Assembly: GCF_001437205.1 (NCBI RefSeq)
Contig: NZ_JQAZ01000002.1
Location: 124,001-188,000 of the forward strand
Direction: 5' to 3'
Source: Lactobacillus selangorensis
GTDB lineage: Bacteria; Bacillota; Bacilli; Lactobacillales; Lactobacillaceae
Length of the DNA: 64,000 nucleotides
The notes below the pieces were generated by a model, which made no database searches, was not told the DNA's origin, and saw nothing but the letters and a program-made list of their open reading frames with translations. Made by a program: the position numbers and the translations under genes. This document shows positions 42,310 through 51,024 of this stretch, one piece after another. How positions within the stretch are numbered: the stretch's first letter is position 1; each line of letters starts with the position of its first letter.

Positions 42310-43779
42310 TTACGCCGCTGTTTTGCGTAATTGATATTGATCCCAGATATTCAATAATCCGGCCACAAACAGGATGAGCAATGAAATCAGCATAATGTTA
42401 TGCAAACCGTTATGCAGAATAATCCGCATTTGTGGAATCCAGCGCTGCGGCAGTAGATGCACACTAGCAGCATCGCTCAGTTTGTTCATCATTTTCAAAG
42501 TAATGTGTCCGTGCGACGTCCGCACCCCTTTGAACAGCGCTTGGTTAAGGATGATGCCTAAAATCGATGCCATAAACGTCTGGCTCAGCATCCGAATCAA
42601 AAAACTGAATGATGTGGTAATCGGCACATCCTGCAGTTCGGCGTCCTGCTGCACTTTGATTTGCAAAACGTTGAAACACATCCCGGTTCCGAAGCCTTCG
42701 AAGGCACCGGCCACCAGCAGAATCCAATAAGGAGCGGTCACGCCGGCCCAAGTCATTATGATAAAGGCAATAATCAAGGTAACGATTCCAATTGCAACCA
42801 CGCTTTGTGCTTTGATATGTAACCGTAGTGACGCAACTGATTCGGAGCCGAAGAAGTTGGTCAGCGAACCAGGAATCTGGGTCGCACCCCCAATGATCGC
42901 CGTTGTTCCCAGCAAGCCTTGCGCCCACATGGGGATATAAATGTTGAACCCGACAAATGCCCCCCAAATCAAGGCAAATAAAATAAAGTCGATCATCAGC
43001 GGATGATTTTTAAACAGCCGGCTGGGAATAATCGGATCCGTCGCCCGACCTTCGACAACCAGCATTGCTGCCAATAAGCCGAACGCAACCGCCAGCAGCA
43101 AAATGACAAAGATGGTTGCAATCGTGCCAATCATTTCAATTGCCATCAGCAGGCAGACCAAGCCGGAAGCCATCAAAGTTGCTCCCAGATAATCGACGGG
43201 ACTGCCCTTCTTGGCCGATTTCGGCACTTTGAAGAAGAACTGAACGACGATAATGGATAACAGCCCTAACGGCACATTTAAGTAGAAGACCCAGTGCCAG
43301 CTGAACGTATCGACAATCCAGCCGCCGACTAGCGGGCCGATAATGGTCGCCGTACTGTAACTCGCCGTAACAAAGCCCAGCACTTGAGTCCGTTTGTGGG
43401 GATTTTTGTACATTGTGGCATAAATAATGTACGGAATCGAGGTCATGCCGCCGTTCCCAATCCCCATGATTGTCCGAGCTACAATCAGAAAATAAATGTT
43501 CGGCGACATTCCTTCCAGAAACGCCCCAATAACGAACAAACTCGTCGCGATCTGATAGGCGCTCTTGTTGCCAATATGTTCGCCCAGTTTGCTCCATAAC
43601 GGCGTTGTCACTGCCGTTCCCAATAAGAAGACCGCCACGATCCAGCCCATCAGCTGAATGCCATGCAGATCACTGATGATCGCCGGCAGCGCCGTATTGA
43701 TAATCGTACTGTCGAGACCCCCCATGGCATTCGACAATAACAGTGCGCAGGTGACGATGAAAACACTCCGTTTTGACAC
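42310..43779 (-). CDS. MFS multidrug exporter, DHA2 (14-helix) family
   Basis: Proton-driven efflux carrier of 489 residues. The N-terminal LDSTIINTALPAI is the DHA2 motif of EmrB/QacA proteins; GPLVGGWIVDTFSWHWVFYLNVPLG near 145-170 holds motif C and the following loop. About fourteen hydrophobic segments. GTG 43779 follows GAGGGAGACAGG. No regulator adjoins it; the sulfotransferase gene is divergent about 210 bases away. The drug spectrum is unknown. Confidence 0.9.
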   Translation of the reverse strand: MSKRSVFIVTCALLLSNAMGGLDSTIINTALPAIISDLHGIQLMGWIVAVFLLGTAVTTPLWSKLGEHIGNKSAYQIATSLFVIGAFLEGMSPNIYFLIVARTIMGIGNGGMTSIPYIIYATMYKNPHKRTQVLGFVTASYSTATIIGPLVGGWIVDTFSWHWVFYLNVPLGLLSIIVVQFFFKVPKSAKKGSPVDYLGATLMASGLVCLLMAIEMIGTIATIFVILLLAVAFGLLAAMLVVEGRATDPIIPSRLFKNHPLMIDFILFALIWGAFVGFNIYIPMWAQGLLGTTAIIGGATQIPGSLTNFFGSESVASLRLHIKAQSVVAIGIVTLIIAFIIMTWAGVTAPYWILLVAGAFEGFGTGMCFNVLQIKVQQDAELQDVPITTSFSFLIRMLSQTFMASILGIILNQALFKGVRTSHGHITLKMMNKLSDAASVHLLPQRWIPQMRIILHNGLHNIMLISLLILFVAGLLNIWDQYQLRKTAA

Positions 43780-43989
43780 CCTGTCTCCCTCTTTCTGTAA
43801 AATCGTTTAACTACTATGTTACTCCTTTTCAGAAAAGAACGGAATAGTGATTCAGTTGCAAGTACGAACGTTTCGGACAAATGTGATCAAAATGTGAAAT
43901 TTTTGCGTTCTTTCTGTCACTTTTCGTTTTGAACGAGCTGCTTTTGCTAAACTAATCGTTAAATAAGAATCGCGATTGGGGGAATTTTC

Positions 43990-45708
43990 ATCAAACCTAA
44001 AAAGATTTACCGAATACTGCTGGCTCTAGTCGTAATAGTGCTTGTCGGCTGGGGCGGTTATCAAGGCTATCAAACCTGGCAGACAGCGCAGATCGAAAAG
44101 AAACTGGGCGTGCTGAACACCAAGCAAATCAAGCAGAATATTACCAGCAAGTTCCGCACGACCCTCCAGAAAAAACAGGCGCCGCTCGTTAAAAAATATG
44201 CAGCCATTGCCAAGGATTCGAGATATACGTTCGCCCACATGTATACCAAGGTCAACCCTTACAAACGGTCGCCCTTATCAGCCTTGGCCATTTTCCGGAC
44301 GAAAAAGGCGACCAAAATCACCATTAAGGTCTTAGGCAAAACAAATAAAACAGCAATCACCACGACTTACAAAAAATATCAAAAAGACCACCAAATCGCC
44401 ATTTTAGGCTTGTATGCTGATGACGATAATCAAGTCCAAGTGACCGCTACTGCCAAGGACGGCAGCAAGCAAATGACGACGCTCCACTTACATACCGCTG
44501 CACTTCCTAAGGACCTGTCTGACATCAACATCGATGTCAAAAAGGCCGACAAATCACGAATGGAAATCGGCACTGACAAATTAGCTTTCATTGTCCGGAC
44601 GACCAAAAAGCCGTTCGCCGTTGATGCCGACGGTGCCATCCGCTGGTACTCGACCGATTATTCGCAGCACGTCTTCAAGCAGCTGTCTAACGGCCACATC
44701 CTGCGGCTCGCTAAGAAGAATAATTCAGCCGACGTCTACAACGAAATGCTTGAAGAAGATTATTTAGGACGCGTTTATAAAGATTATCATTTCAACACTG
44801 AGGCAGTCGATAAAAATCTGACGACCGATGCCGAATATACTTTAATCCATCACGATGCGATCGAACTGCCGAATCACAACATTCTTGCGACAGTTTCTGA
44901 TGGCACGGCCAATCTGAAGTCCCGTAAAAACAGCCAGAATCGTTACGTCGAAGATACGCTGGTTGAAATTTCGCATCAAACCGGCAAAATTGTGCGGGTC
45001 ATCGATTTCAAGAAACTGCTGCCAAGTGAAATGTATTCAGCAAACACCATGCCGAAACACAGCGGTGCCAAGGATTGGATTCACATCAATTCGCTTTATT
45101 ATCAGAAAAAGACCGGCGATCTGGTCGTTTCCGGCCGGCACCAGGATATCGTCATGAAGCTGAACTATCGAACCCTCAAGTTTGTCTGGATTTATTGCGG
45201 CAAGCCGCAAGCCGATTGGCCGCATCAATACCGGCGCTACCTGCTGACACCGACAAAGGGAACTAATTTTACCGGCGGCCAGCATGCAGCCATCCTGATT
45301 CCTGGAACAACTGCGAATACCGATAAATTGCTGTTGTTCAATAACAACGTTTCCTTAGCGAACGGCGATAAAAAAACCAGCAAAAAATATTCGCAGGGGG
45401 TCGCTTACTCAATCAATAACCGCAAGAAGACAATCACCCAAACGTGGCAGTACGGTCAGTCGCTGGGTGTCAAAAACTTTTCGCTGGTCATCGGCAGCGA
45501 TCGGTATTTGGCCAATCAAAACCGGCTGCTCGATTTCGGCTATCTCAAAAACGGCACCGAAAGCAACATCCGTGAAGTCACTAAAAACGGCCAGCTTGTT
45601 TATAACCTCTACCTCTCCAACTTTGGTGACGGTGGTTATGTTTACCGTTCCGAACGCTTCTCGCTCTATCCGAAAAACGACGGCCATAAAGCCGATACCT
45701 ATGAATGA
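43990..45708 (+). CDS. Aryl-sulfate sulfotransferase-like protein, non-standard start
   Basis: Membrane-anchored protein of about 572 residues with the arylsulfotransferase (ASST) beta-propeller. Conserved polar sites are HHDAIELPNHN, DWIHINSL, SGRHQDIVMKL and GGQHAAILIPGT, matching the His/Arg set that carries sulfate in this family; it transfers sulfate between phenolic esters and phenols. The frame is open from 43963. An N-terminal anchor (IKPKKIYRILLALVVIVLV) is encoded before the first standard start (GTG 44038), which has no ribosome site. ATC 43990 has GGGGGA six bases upstream; ATT 43984 is another candidate. A mutated ATG or sequence error is possible. A terminator follows. Confidence 0.75.
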   Translation: MKPKKIYRILLALVVIVLVGWGGYQGYQTWQTAQIEKKLGVLNTKQIKQNITSKFRTTLQKKQAPLVKKYAAIAKDSRYTFAHMYTKVNPYKRSPLSALAIFRTKKATKITIKVLGKTNKTAITTTYKKYQKDHQIAILGLYADDDNQVQVTATAKDGSKQMTTLHLHTAALPKDLSDINIDVKKADKSRMEIGTDKLAFIVRTTKKPFAVDADGAIRWYSTDYSQHVFKQLSNGHILRLAKKNNSADVYNEMLEEDYLGRVYKDYHFNTEAVDKNLTTDAEYTLIHHDAIELPNHNILATVSDGTANLKSRKNSQNRYVEDTLVEISHQTGKIVRVIDFKKLLPSEMYSANTMPKHSGAKDWIHINSLYYQKKTGDLVVSGRHQDIVMKLNYRTLKFVWIYCGKPQADWPHQYRRYLLTPTKGTNFTGGQHAAILIPGTTANTDKLLLFNNNVSLANGDKKTSKKYSQGVAYSINNRKKTITQTWQYGQSLGVKNFSLVIGSDRYLANQNRLLDFGYLKNGTESNIREVTKNGQLVYNLYLSNFGDGGYVYRSERFSLYPKNDGHKADTYE

Positions 45709-45710
45709 GC

Positions 45711-45743
45711 AAAAAAGCCTGCGCAGATGCGCAGGTTTTTTTG
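45711..45743. terminator. Bidirectional terminator
   Basis: AGCCTGCGCAGATGCGCAGG hairpin with A6 and T7 flanks between convergent genes. Confidence 0.88.
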
Positions 45744-46619
45744 CTACTTGGTTGAAACTGAAGCATCCGTTTCCTGAGCTTGATGACCAGCGGCTTTGAC
45801 GGCCAAATTGATCATTGCATCCAAGGCACGGTACGGCAATTGTCTGAATAGATGCACCGCTAATTTATCAATCAAAGTAACTTGATAACGTGTCTTAGGG
45901 TGTTTAAGCGTGGTAACCTTGTAAATCAGCTGGGCAACCCGTTCCGGTGAAACGAAAATACGACTTTCGGCACCGGCTTGCGAGCTGCTCAAATTGGCAA
46001 ACGCCTGGACCAGCGGCCGATAAACCGAATCTTTGGGCGTTGCCTTCAGCATGTGCTCGTTCTCAACTTGCTGCCAATTGGTGCTTGTGCCACCTGGTTC
46101 AATGATGATTACTTTGACGCCGAACGGTTTCAGTTCGAGCCGCAGTGAATCACTGTAGGTTTCCAAAGCGTGCTTGGAGGCATAGTACCAGCCCATCAGC
46201 TGCGAATACATCTGGCCGCCGATTGACGAAATATTGATGATTTGACCGGAATGCTGGAACCGCATTGTCGGCAAAACTTGATTCGTCAAATCTGAAAGGC
46301 CGAACAGATTGACATTAAACTGATTTTTCGCTTCTTGCAATGGAACATCTTCCAAAGCGCCGCCGGAACCATAACCAGCCGAATTGACCAACACATCGAT
46401 TCGGCCCTGTTCATCAAGAACTGTTTGGACAAAATCTTTGTTACTTTGCGGATTGGTAACATCCAAATAGGACGTATGAATGTCTTGTTTGGCCAAATCA
46501 GCCATCTGGTCGACATGACGGGCACCCCCATATACTTCGTAGCCTTTTTGATGGAATAATTGAGCTGCTTCGAACCCCATCCCAGATGAGGCGCCGGTAA
46601 TAATTGCCACTTGAGTCAT
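45744..46619 (-). CDS. Short-chain dehydrogenase/reductase
   Basis: Classical SDR of 291 residues: TGASSGMG (residues 8-15), NSAGYGSGG near 85, serine in ISSIGG near 135, YYASK near 150 and EPGGTSTNW after it. The long C-terminal extension and overall pattern match bacterial oxidoreductases that respond to TetR-type regulators. Substrate unknown. AAAGGAG precedes ATG 46619. An operator-like palindrome lies between it and the upstream tetR gene. Confidence 0.87.
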   Translation of the reverse strand: MTQVAIITGASSGMGFEAAQLFHQKGYEVYGGARHVDQMADLAKQDIHTSYLDVTNPQSNKDFVQTVLDEQGRIDVLVNSAGYGSGGALEDVPLQEAKNQFNVNLFGLSDLTNQVLPTMRFQHSGQIINISSIGGQMYSQLMGWYYASKHALETYSDSLRLELKPFGVKVIIIEPGGTSTNWQQVENEHMLKATPKDSVYRPLVQAFANLSSSQAGAESRIFVSPERVAQLIYKVTTLKHPKTRYQVTLIDKLAVHLFRQLPYRALDAMINLAVKAAGHQAQETDASVSTK

Positions 46620-46643
46620 TATGAAAATCTCCTTTGCTTTTTA

Positions 46644-46659
46644 AAATGAACATTCATTT
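46644..46659 (-). promoter_or_regulatory. Palindromic operator candidate
   Basis: AAATGAACATTCATTT: seven-base perfect arms (AAATGAA/TTCATTT) around a two-base centre, a form common for TetR-family operators. It sits between tetR and the SDR gene, 25 bases before the SDR start. Confidence 0.6.
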
Positions 46660-46688
46660 ATTTAATTGGCTGAAAAAGAACGCGTTGT

Positions 46689-47264
46689 TTAAACACGCAA
46701 TGCATTCCAGCTCATTTGAATCGACTGCTTCAGCCATTTATCTGGCAATGCAGTCTGTGTCTGCGTAGCCGTCTGCACCAAATAAGCTAACGGCTGAAAC
46801 GTGTGCGCCACTACAATCGGCAGCGGCAATGCCTGCAGCAATTGTTCAGCAACACCCCGTTGATAGAGTGCTTCCAAATAAGCACCACGCTGCTGCCCTT
46901 TTTGAAAAGCCGCCTCACTAACCAGCGACGGATTCTGCTGGACGGCCTGCATGAAGTTGGTTTCATCCGGATGGGACAGCGTTGTGTGCGCATAATTCAG
47001 CATCAGTGCTTCAAACTGCACTCGGACCGGTGCCTGGCGGTCGACTTCATGATACAAATCGCCATCAATGATATCTTTGACCTCTAAATATATCTGACTG
47101 AACATCGCCTTCTGATCGGGATAATAAATGTATAAGGTAGCGGGCGAAACGTGAGCCTGCTTTGCAATTTTGGCCATACTGAGATTTTGGATTCCCTGTT
47201 CACGTGCTAAGCGCAAAGTCGCTTGCCGAATCGCCGTCATTTTGTTTTTATCTTTCGTTCGCAT
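46689..47264 (-). CDS. TetR/AcrR family transcriptional regulator
   Basis: DNA-binding repressor of 191 residues. The N-terminal helix-turn-helix runs ATLRLAREQGIQNLSMAKIA, then HVSPATLYIYYPDQKAMF (residues about 10-57). The C-terminal ligand domain is variable. ATG 47264 is chosen because the consensus promoter TTGACA-17-TATTAT ends exactly seven bases before it, so the mRNA would begin at or next to the A of ATG. There is no Shine-Dalgarno; the gene looks leaderless. The SDR gene follows after 69 bases and is the obvious target. Confidence 0.88.
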   Translation of the reverse strand: MRTKDKNKMTAIRQATLRLAREQGIQNLSMAKIAKQAHVSPATLYIYYPDQKAMFSQIYLEVKDIIDGDLYHEVDRQAPVRVQFEALMLNYAHTTLSHPDETNFMQAVQQNPSLVSEAAFQKGQQRGAYLEALYQRGVAEQLLQALPLPIVVAHTFQPLAYLVQTATQTQTALPDKWLKQSIQMSWNALRV

Positions 47265-47270
47265 GCCACT

Positions 47271-47299
47271 ATAATAAACGATCATTCTCTTATTGTCAA
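47271..47299 (-). promoter_or_regulatory. tetR promoter
   Basis: Consensus TTGACA (47294-47299), 17 bases, TATTAT (47271-47276) on the minus strand. It is back to back with the galM promoter; the two -35 boxes are six bases apart. Confidence 0.75.
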
Positions 47300-47305
47300 C
47301 GTATC

Positions 47306-47334
47306 TTTTCAATAAATCGCTTCCATATTATACT
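47306..47334 (+). promoter_or_regulatory. galM promoter
   Basis: TTTTCA (47306-47311), 17 bases, TATACT (47329-47334). Confidence 0.55.
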
Positions 47335-47359
47335 AGAGACATTCAAAGGAGAACACTAT

Positions 47360-48358
47360 ATGCAAATTCAATCAGAAAATTTTGCCCAGACCACTTGGTA
47401 TACCCTCAGCAACGATGATGAAGTTTCAGTGACTGTCAGCACATTAGGTGCTAGTTTAGTCGCTGTGCGGACGCCCGACCAGACCGGCCGCCGTGAAAAT
47501 ATTCTGCTCGGCTTTACTGACCCGGACGACTATCCGCAGCATCACGACTATTTCGGAGCAACGGTCGCTCGTGTCGCCGGCCGCATCAAAAACGGCCGCT
47601 GGCATGGCATCCAGTTCGATCAAAATGATGGGGCCAATACGATGCATGGCGGCGATCATCCGTCCATCAGCTATCAGCAGTGGCAAGTCGTTGCGCAGCA
47701 GACCGATCCTGAGGCCGCAACTTTGACGCTGCAGTACCAGAGTCCCGCCGGTGAAAACGGCTTTCCAGGCCATTTGACGATTCAAACGACTTACTGTTTG
47801 AACCAGGACCATCTCACTATTACTTACGATGGCACGACCGACGCAGCGACGCTCTTCAATCCGACATGCCACGCCTACTTCAATTTGTCCGGTAACGTCA
47901 AACGAACCATCGATGAACAATTTTTACAAGTCGACGCTCAGCAAGTCGCTGCCCTTGACCATAAAGTTCCGACCGGTACCATGATGCCTGTCGCTGGAAC
48001 TCCCTACGATTTTAGACAGGCCCGCCAATTAGGCCCGCAGCTGGCACAGCTAGATGGCGGTTTAGACACTCCGTATCGAGTCGACTCAGCTGCCGCCGCA
48101 CCACAATTAACATTGTCCGATCCATTATCAGGCCGCAAGCTCCGCATTCACACCAGTGCCAACAGCATCGTCTTATTTTCGACGACTGGTTTCGACGCCG
48201 ACTTCCAAGTCGATGGCATCCGTCCGATGACCTCCCAATTAGGGTTGGCGATTGAACCGCAAATGCTGCCCGATGCCATCCATCATCCTGACTTCGGCAG
48301 CATCGTCATCACTCCCAATCAGCCCGGCCATTATCAGAATCAGTATTGGTTTCAATAA
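47360..48358 (+). CDS. galM: Galactose mutarotase (aldose 1-epimerase)
   Basis: Interconverts the anomers of galactose, glucose and related aldoses. The 332 residues follow the family: RVAGRIKNGRW near 75, NTMHGGDH with a catalytic histidine near 95, NPTCHAYFNLSG with the second histidine near 170, and LAIEPQMLPDAIHH with the catalytic glutamate near 300. ATG 47360 is used because AAAGGAG lies nine bases upstream; a longer frame to 47204 overlaps tetR and is rejected. Maltose phosphorylase makes free glucose and beta-glucose-1-phosphate, so mutarotation is useful to the maltose cluster nearby, but galM is a separate unit. Confidence 0.93.
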   Translation: MQIQSENFAQTTWYTLSNDDEVSVTVSTLGASLVAVRTPDQTGRRENILLGFTDPDDYPQHHDYFGATVARVAGRIKNGRWHGIQFDQNDGANTMHGGDHPSISYQQWQVVAQQTDPEAATLTLQYQSPAGENGFPGHLTIQTTYCLNQDHLTITYDGTTDAATLFNPTCHAYFNLSGNVKRTIDEQFLQVDAQQVAALDHKVPTGTMMPVAGTPYDFRQARQLGPQLAQLDGGLDTPYRVDSAAAAPQLTLSDPLSGRKLRIHTSANSIVLFSTTGFDADFQVDGIRPMTSQLGLAIEPQMLPDAIHHPDFGSIVITPNQPGHYQNQYWFQ

Positions 48359-48431
48359 GAGTAGCTTGAAAGGCTTCTGACAGACAGGATGCACTCGTCT
48401 GCCACCGGAACAACATTGACGCATGCCATCA

Positions 48432-48476
48432 AAAAAGAGCTTGTGACAAATATCTTGTTTTGTCACAAGCTCTTTG
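48432..48476 (+). terminator. Terminator of galM
   Basis: AAAGAGCTTGTGACAAA / TTTGTCACAAGCTCTTT long perfect stem about 70-110 bases after the galM stop. Confidence 0.85.
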
Positions 48477-48583
48477 TGTTTCATGCACAAAATAGCTTAA
48501 TTGCGTTCCATAAGTCTGAAAATGCCGCTTAAATTCACTTTGCTCATTTTCAACCCGACTTATGTCACAGCCTATTTTTCCTA

Positions 48584-50509
48584 TTAAGCAGTTTGTCCAG
48601 CCGTATCCAATTTTGCGCGGTTCAAAAGAACAGAGCTGGTAACGACCGACAGCGAACTGAAGGCCATCGCTAATCCAGCTAATTCCGGACTCAGCGTTAA
48701 ACCAAGCGCAAAGAAAACACCAGCGGCAATCGGAATCCCCAGCAGATTGTAGATGAACGCCCAGAATAAATTGAGCTTAATTCGGCTAAACGTCTTGCGG
48801 CTCAAAGCCAACGCTGTATCGACATCACGAAGGTCGTTTTTAACGAGCACAATGCCGCCTGAATCGATGGCAATATCCGTACCGGAGCCCATCGCAATGC
48901 CGACATCCGCCGTTGTCAAAGCTGGTGCATCGTTGATTCCGTCACCGACAAAGGCCACTTGCCCGTCCTGCTGCAGCTGAGCAACCGCTGCCGCCTTATC
49001 GCCTGGTAGCACACCGGCAATCACTTGGTCGATGCCAACTTGCTGTGCAACTGCTTCGGCCACCCGCTGATTATCGCCTGTCAGCATCACTGTCTTTAAG
49101 CCACGCCGTTTTAAACGAGTGAGCGCTTCTTTCGACGTTGCTTTAGGTGCATCCTGAATGGCAATTAAGCCGATAATCTGCTGCGCCAGCCCCACAAAGA
49201 CAACCGTTTTGGCTTCATTTTGCAGCCGTTCCATTGCGGCTGTCTGCTCAGCAGTCAGCTTAAAGTCGGTCAATAATTTATCGTTTCCGACAATTGCGGT
49301 CTGCCCATTGAGCTGGCCGGTGACACCTTTCCCTTGCACAGCTTGAAAAGCAGTCACTGGACGAGGCGTCACTTGGGCCTGCTGCGCACGTGCTAAAATT
49401 GCCGTTGCTAAGGGATGTTCAGACGCTTCCTCCAAACTCGCTGCAATCTGTAAAACTCGGCGTTCATCACCGACAACATCTGTCACCTGCGGTTTGCCGA
49501 CGGTGATTGTGCCGGTCTTATCGAAAACGACTGTTTTCACATCGTTGACAGCTTCAAGAACTTCACCATTTTTAATCAAGATCCCCAGCTTAGCGCCACG
49601 ACCCGTTCCAACCATTAAAGCCGTCGGTATCGCCAGTCCTAAAGCACAAGGGCAGGCAATCACCACCACTGACACAGCGAAAATCAAAGCATTGGCTAAA
49701 CTGGCCCCAATAAAGACATACCAGACCAGAAAGGTCACGATAGCCAGAATCAAAACGGCGGGCACGAAAATACTGGATACCCGATCGGTCAGCTTTTGAA
49801 TCGGCGCATGGCTGTTCTGGGCTTTTTTGACCAGCGCAACGATTTGAGCCAGCAGTGTCTGCTGGCCGATTTTATCGGCTTTGAAGACGAATGTCCCAGT
49901 ATTATTCAGCGTCGCACCAATCACGGCATCGCCGGACTGTTTCGCAACGGGCATGCTTTCACCGGTTACCATCGATTCGTCAACGGAGGAGGTCCCCTTC
50001 GTAATCACGCCATCGACTGGAATTTTCTGACCCGGCTTGACCCGAATCAAATCGCCTAACGCCACTTCTGACACTGGAATAGCGGTAAAGTGACCATCAC
50101 GAAAAACTTCAGCTTCTTTTGCCTGCAGATTGACTAGTTTCTCAACCGCACTCGAAGCATTCTGCCGCATCCGTTCCTCAAAAACCTGCCCCAGCAGAAC
50201 GAACGTCGTCACAAAGGCCGCACTTTCGAAGAAAACGGGCTGGCCCGTCAGCAGCGCATAAAGACTGTAGAAATAAGCAGTAGCGGTTCCAATTGCGACC
50301 AGCGTATCCATATTTGCATGGTGTTTTTTGAAGGAGGCCCAAGCACTGATAATGAACGGACGCGCCGAAACGACCATTACGATCGTCGTCAGCAACAGCT
50401 GCGTCCAATCACCGCCAGGCAGCATGATTCCAAATGGCATCAGAAGCATGCCGACCAGCATTGGCAATGAGAAAATCAGGGCAATCCAGAAACGTTTGGT
50501 AATTGTCAT
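48584..50509 (-). CDS. copA: Copper-exporting P1B-type ATPase
   Basis: Membrane pump of 641 residues that expels Cu(I). The metal site is [39 protein letters not shown] and [17 protein letters not shown] supply the N/Y and M/S residues of Cu(I) pumps in helices 7 and 8. [27 protein letters not shown] and [10 protein letters not shown] are intact. It lacks N-terminal HMA domains, so metal delivery may rely on the cupredoxin protein encoded directly upstream (stop and start adjoin). Controlled by two cop boxes before that gene. Confidence 0.94.
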   Translation of the reverse strand: MTITKRFWIALIFSLPMLVGMLLMPFGIMLPGGDWTQLLLTTIVMVVSARPFIISAWASFKKHHANMDTLVAIGTATAYFYSLYALLTGQPVFFESAAFVTTFVLLGQVFEERMRQNASSAVEKLVNLQAKEAEVFRDGHFTAIPVSEVALGDLIRVKPGQKIPVDGVITKGTSSVDESMVTGESMPVAKQSGDAVIGATLNNTGTFVFKADKIGQQTLLAQIVALVKKAQNSHAPIQKLTDRVSSIFVPAVLILAIVTFLVWYVFIGASLANALIFAVSVVVIACPCALGLAIPTALMVGTGRGAKLGILIKNGEVLEAVNDVKTVVFDKTGTITVGKPQVTDVVGDERRVLQIAASLEEASEHPLATAILARAQQAQVTPRPVTAFQAVQGKGVTGQLNGQTAIVGNDKLLTDFKLTAEQTAAMERLQNEAKTVVFVGLAQQIIGLIAIQDAPKATSKEALTRLKRRGLKTVMLTGDNQRVAEAVAQQVGIDQVIAGVLPGDKAAAVAQLQQDGQVAFVGDGINDAPALTTADVGIAMGSGTDIAIDSGGIVLVKNDLRDVDTALALSRKTFSRIKLNLFWAFIYNLLGIPIAAGVFFALGLTLSPELAGLAMAFSSLSVVTSSVLLNRAKLDTAGQTA

Positions 50510-50881
50510 TTACTTGATCACCACTTTTCCATGAAACATGTCCATGCCGCACGCCCACTGGTATTCACCAGGCTTGCTGGTATCAATCTGAATGGTTTCG
50601 GTCTGATTCTGCGGTACTTCCTGATTGATGCCAAAATCACTGAAAACAACGTGATCCAGACAGCTCGACGCATCCTTGCGTGTAAAATGAAGTGTCGCTG
50701 GGATGCCCTGCTTCAGGACGACCGTTTCTGGCGAATAGCCGCCATTGATTTCAATATCAACGCTCTGAGATTGATTCGTAACGGCTGCTTGTGCAGTTTC
50801 GGTTGTATGCTGCCCGAAAAACCACCATAAAATAAAACCAATTGCGGCAACTTCAGCGAATAAAACGATCCATTTAATCAT
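50510..50881 (-). CDS. Membrane-anchored cupredoxin-domain protein
   Basis: Extracytoplasmic protein of 123 residues: one N-terminal membrane helix (MIKWIVLFAEVAAIGFILWW) and a cupredoxin domain. Likely copper ligands are in SSCLDHVVF (Cys/His) and ACGMDMFHGKV (Cys, Met, His). This protein class precedes copper ATPases in many lactic acid bacteria and probably binds copper at the cell surface. ATG 50881 follows TAGGAGGAAT; a longer frame to 50974 runs through the operator and is rejected. TAA-ATG junction with copA. Confidence 0.9.
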   Translation of the reverse strand: MIKWIVLFAEVAAIGFILWWFFGQHTTETAQAAVTNQSQSVDIEINGGYSPETVVLKQGIPATLHFTRKDASSCLDHVVFSDFGINQEVPQNQTETIQIDTSKPGEYQWACGMDMFHGKVVIK

Positions 50882-50916
50882 CAGACGATTCCTCCTACAA
50901 ATTAAATTCAGCTTTC

Positions 50917-50972
50917 GTTTACATTTGTAAACTTCAGTCACAATCTTAGCATTGTTGTTTACATTTGTAAAC
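50917..50972 (-). promoter_or_regulatory. Copper operon promoter with two cop boxes
   Basis: Two identical 16-base palindromes GTTTACATTTGTAAAC (50917-50932 and 50957-50972), centres exactly 40 bp apart. Each contains TACANNTGTA, the CopY/CopR operator. -35 TTTACA (50966-50971) lies inside the distal box and, after 17 bases, -10 TAAGAT (50943-50948) lies between the boxes. Repressor binding would cover the promoter. No copY gene is in the window. Confidence 0.9.
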
Positions 50973-50991
50973 ATTTAATTTTTCGGAGCAG

Positions 50992-51024
50992 CAAAAAAGC
51001 AATCCTGCTTTAGGATTGCTTTTC
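50992..51024 (-). terminator. Terminator of the maltose operon, overlapping the stop codon
   Basis: AAGCAATCC / GGATTGCTT stem with the maltose phosphorylase TAA at the start of its loop, followed by T6. The 5' arm is coding sequence. Confidence 0.88.

Noticed and set aside
44038-44040. GTG 44038 as the start of the sulfotransferase
   Set aside because: No ribosome site and it would remove the membrane anchor encoded just upstream.
47204-47359. 5' extension of galM to 47204
   Set aside because: It would overlap tetR and both promoters; ATG 47360 has a proper ribosome site and gives the family length.
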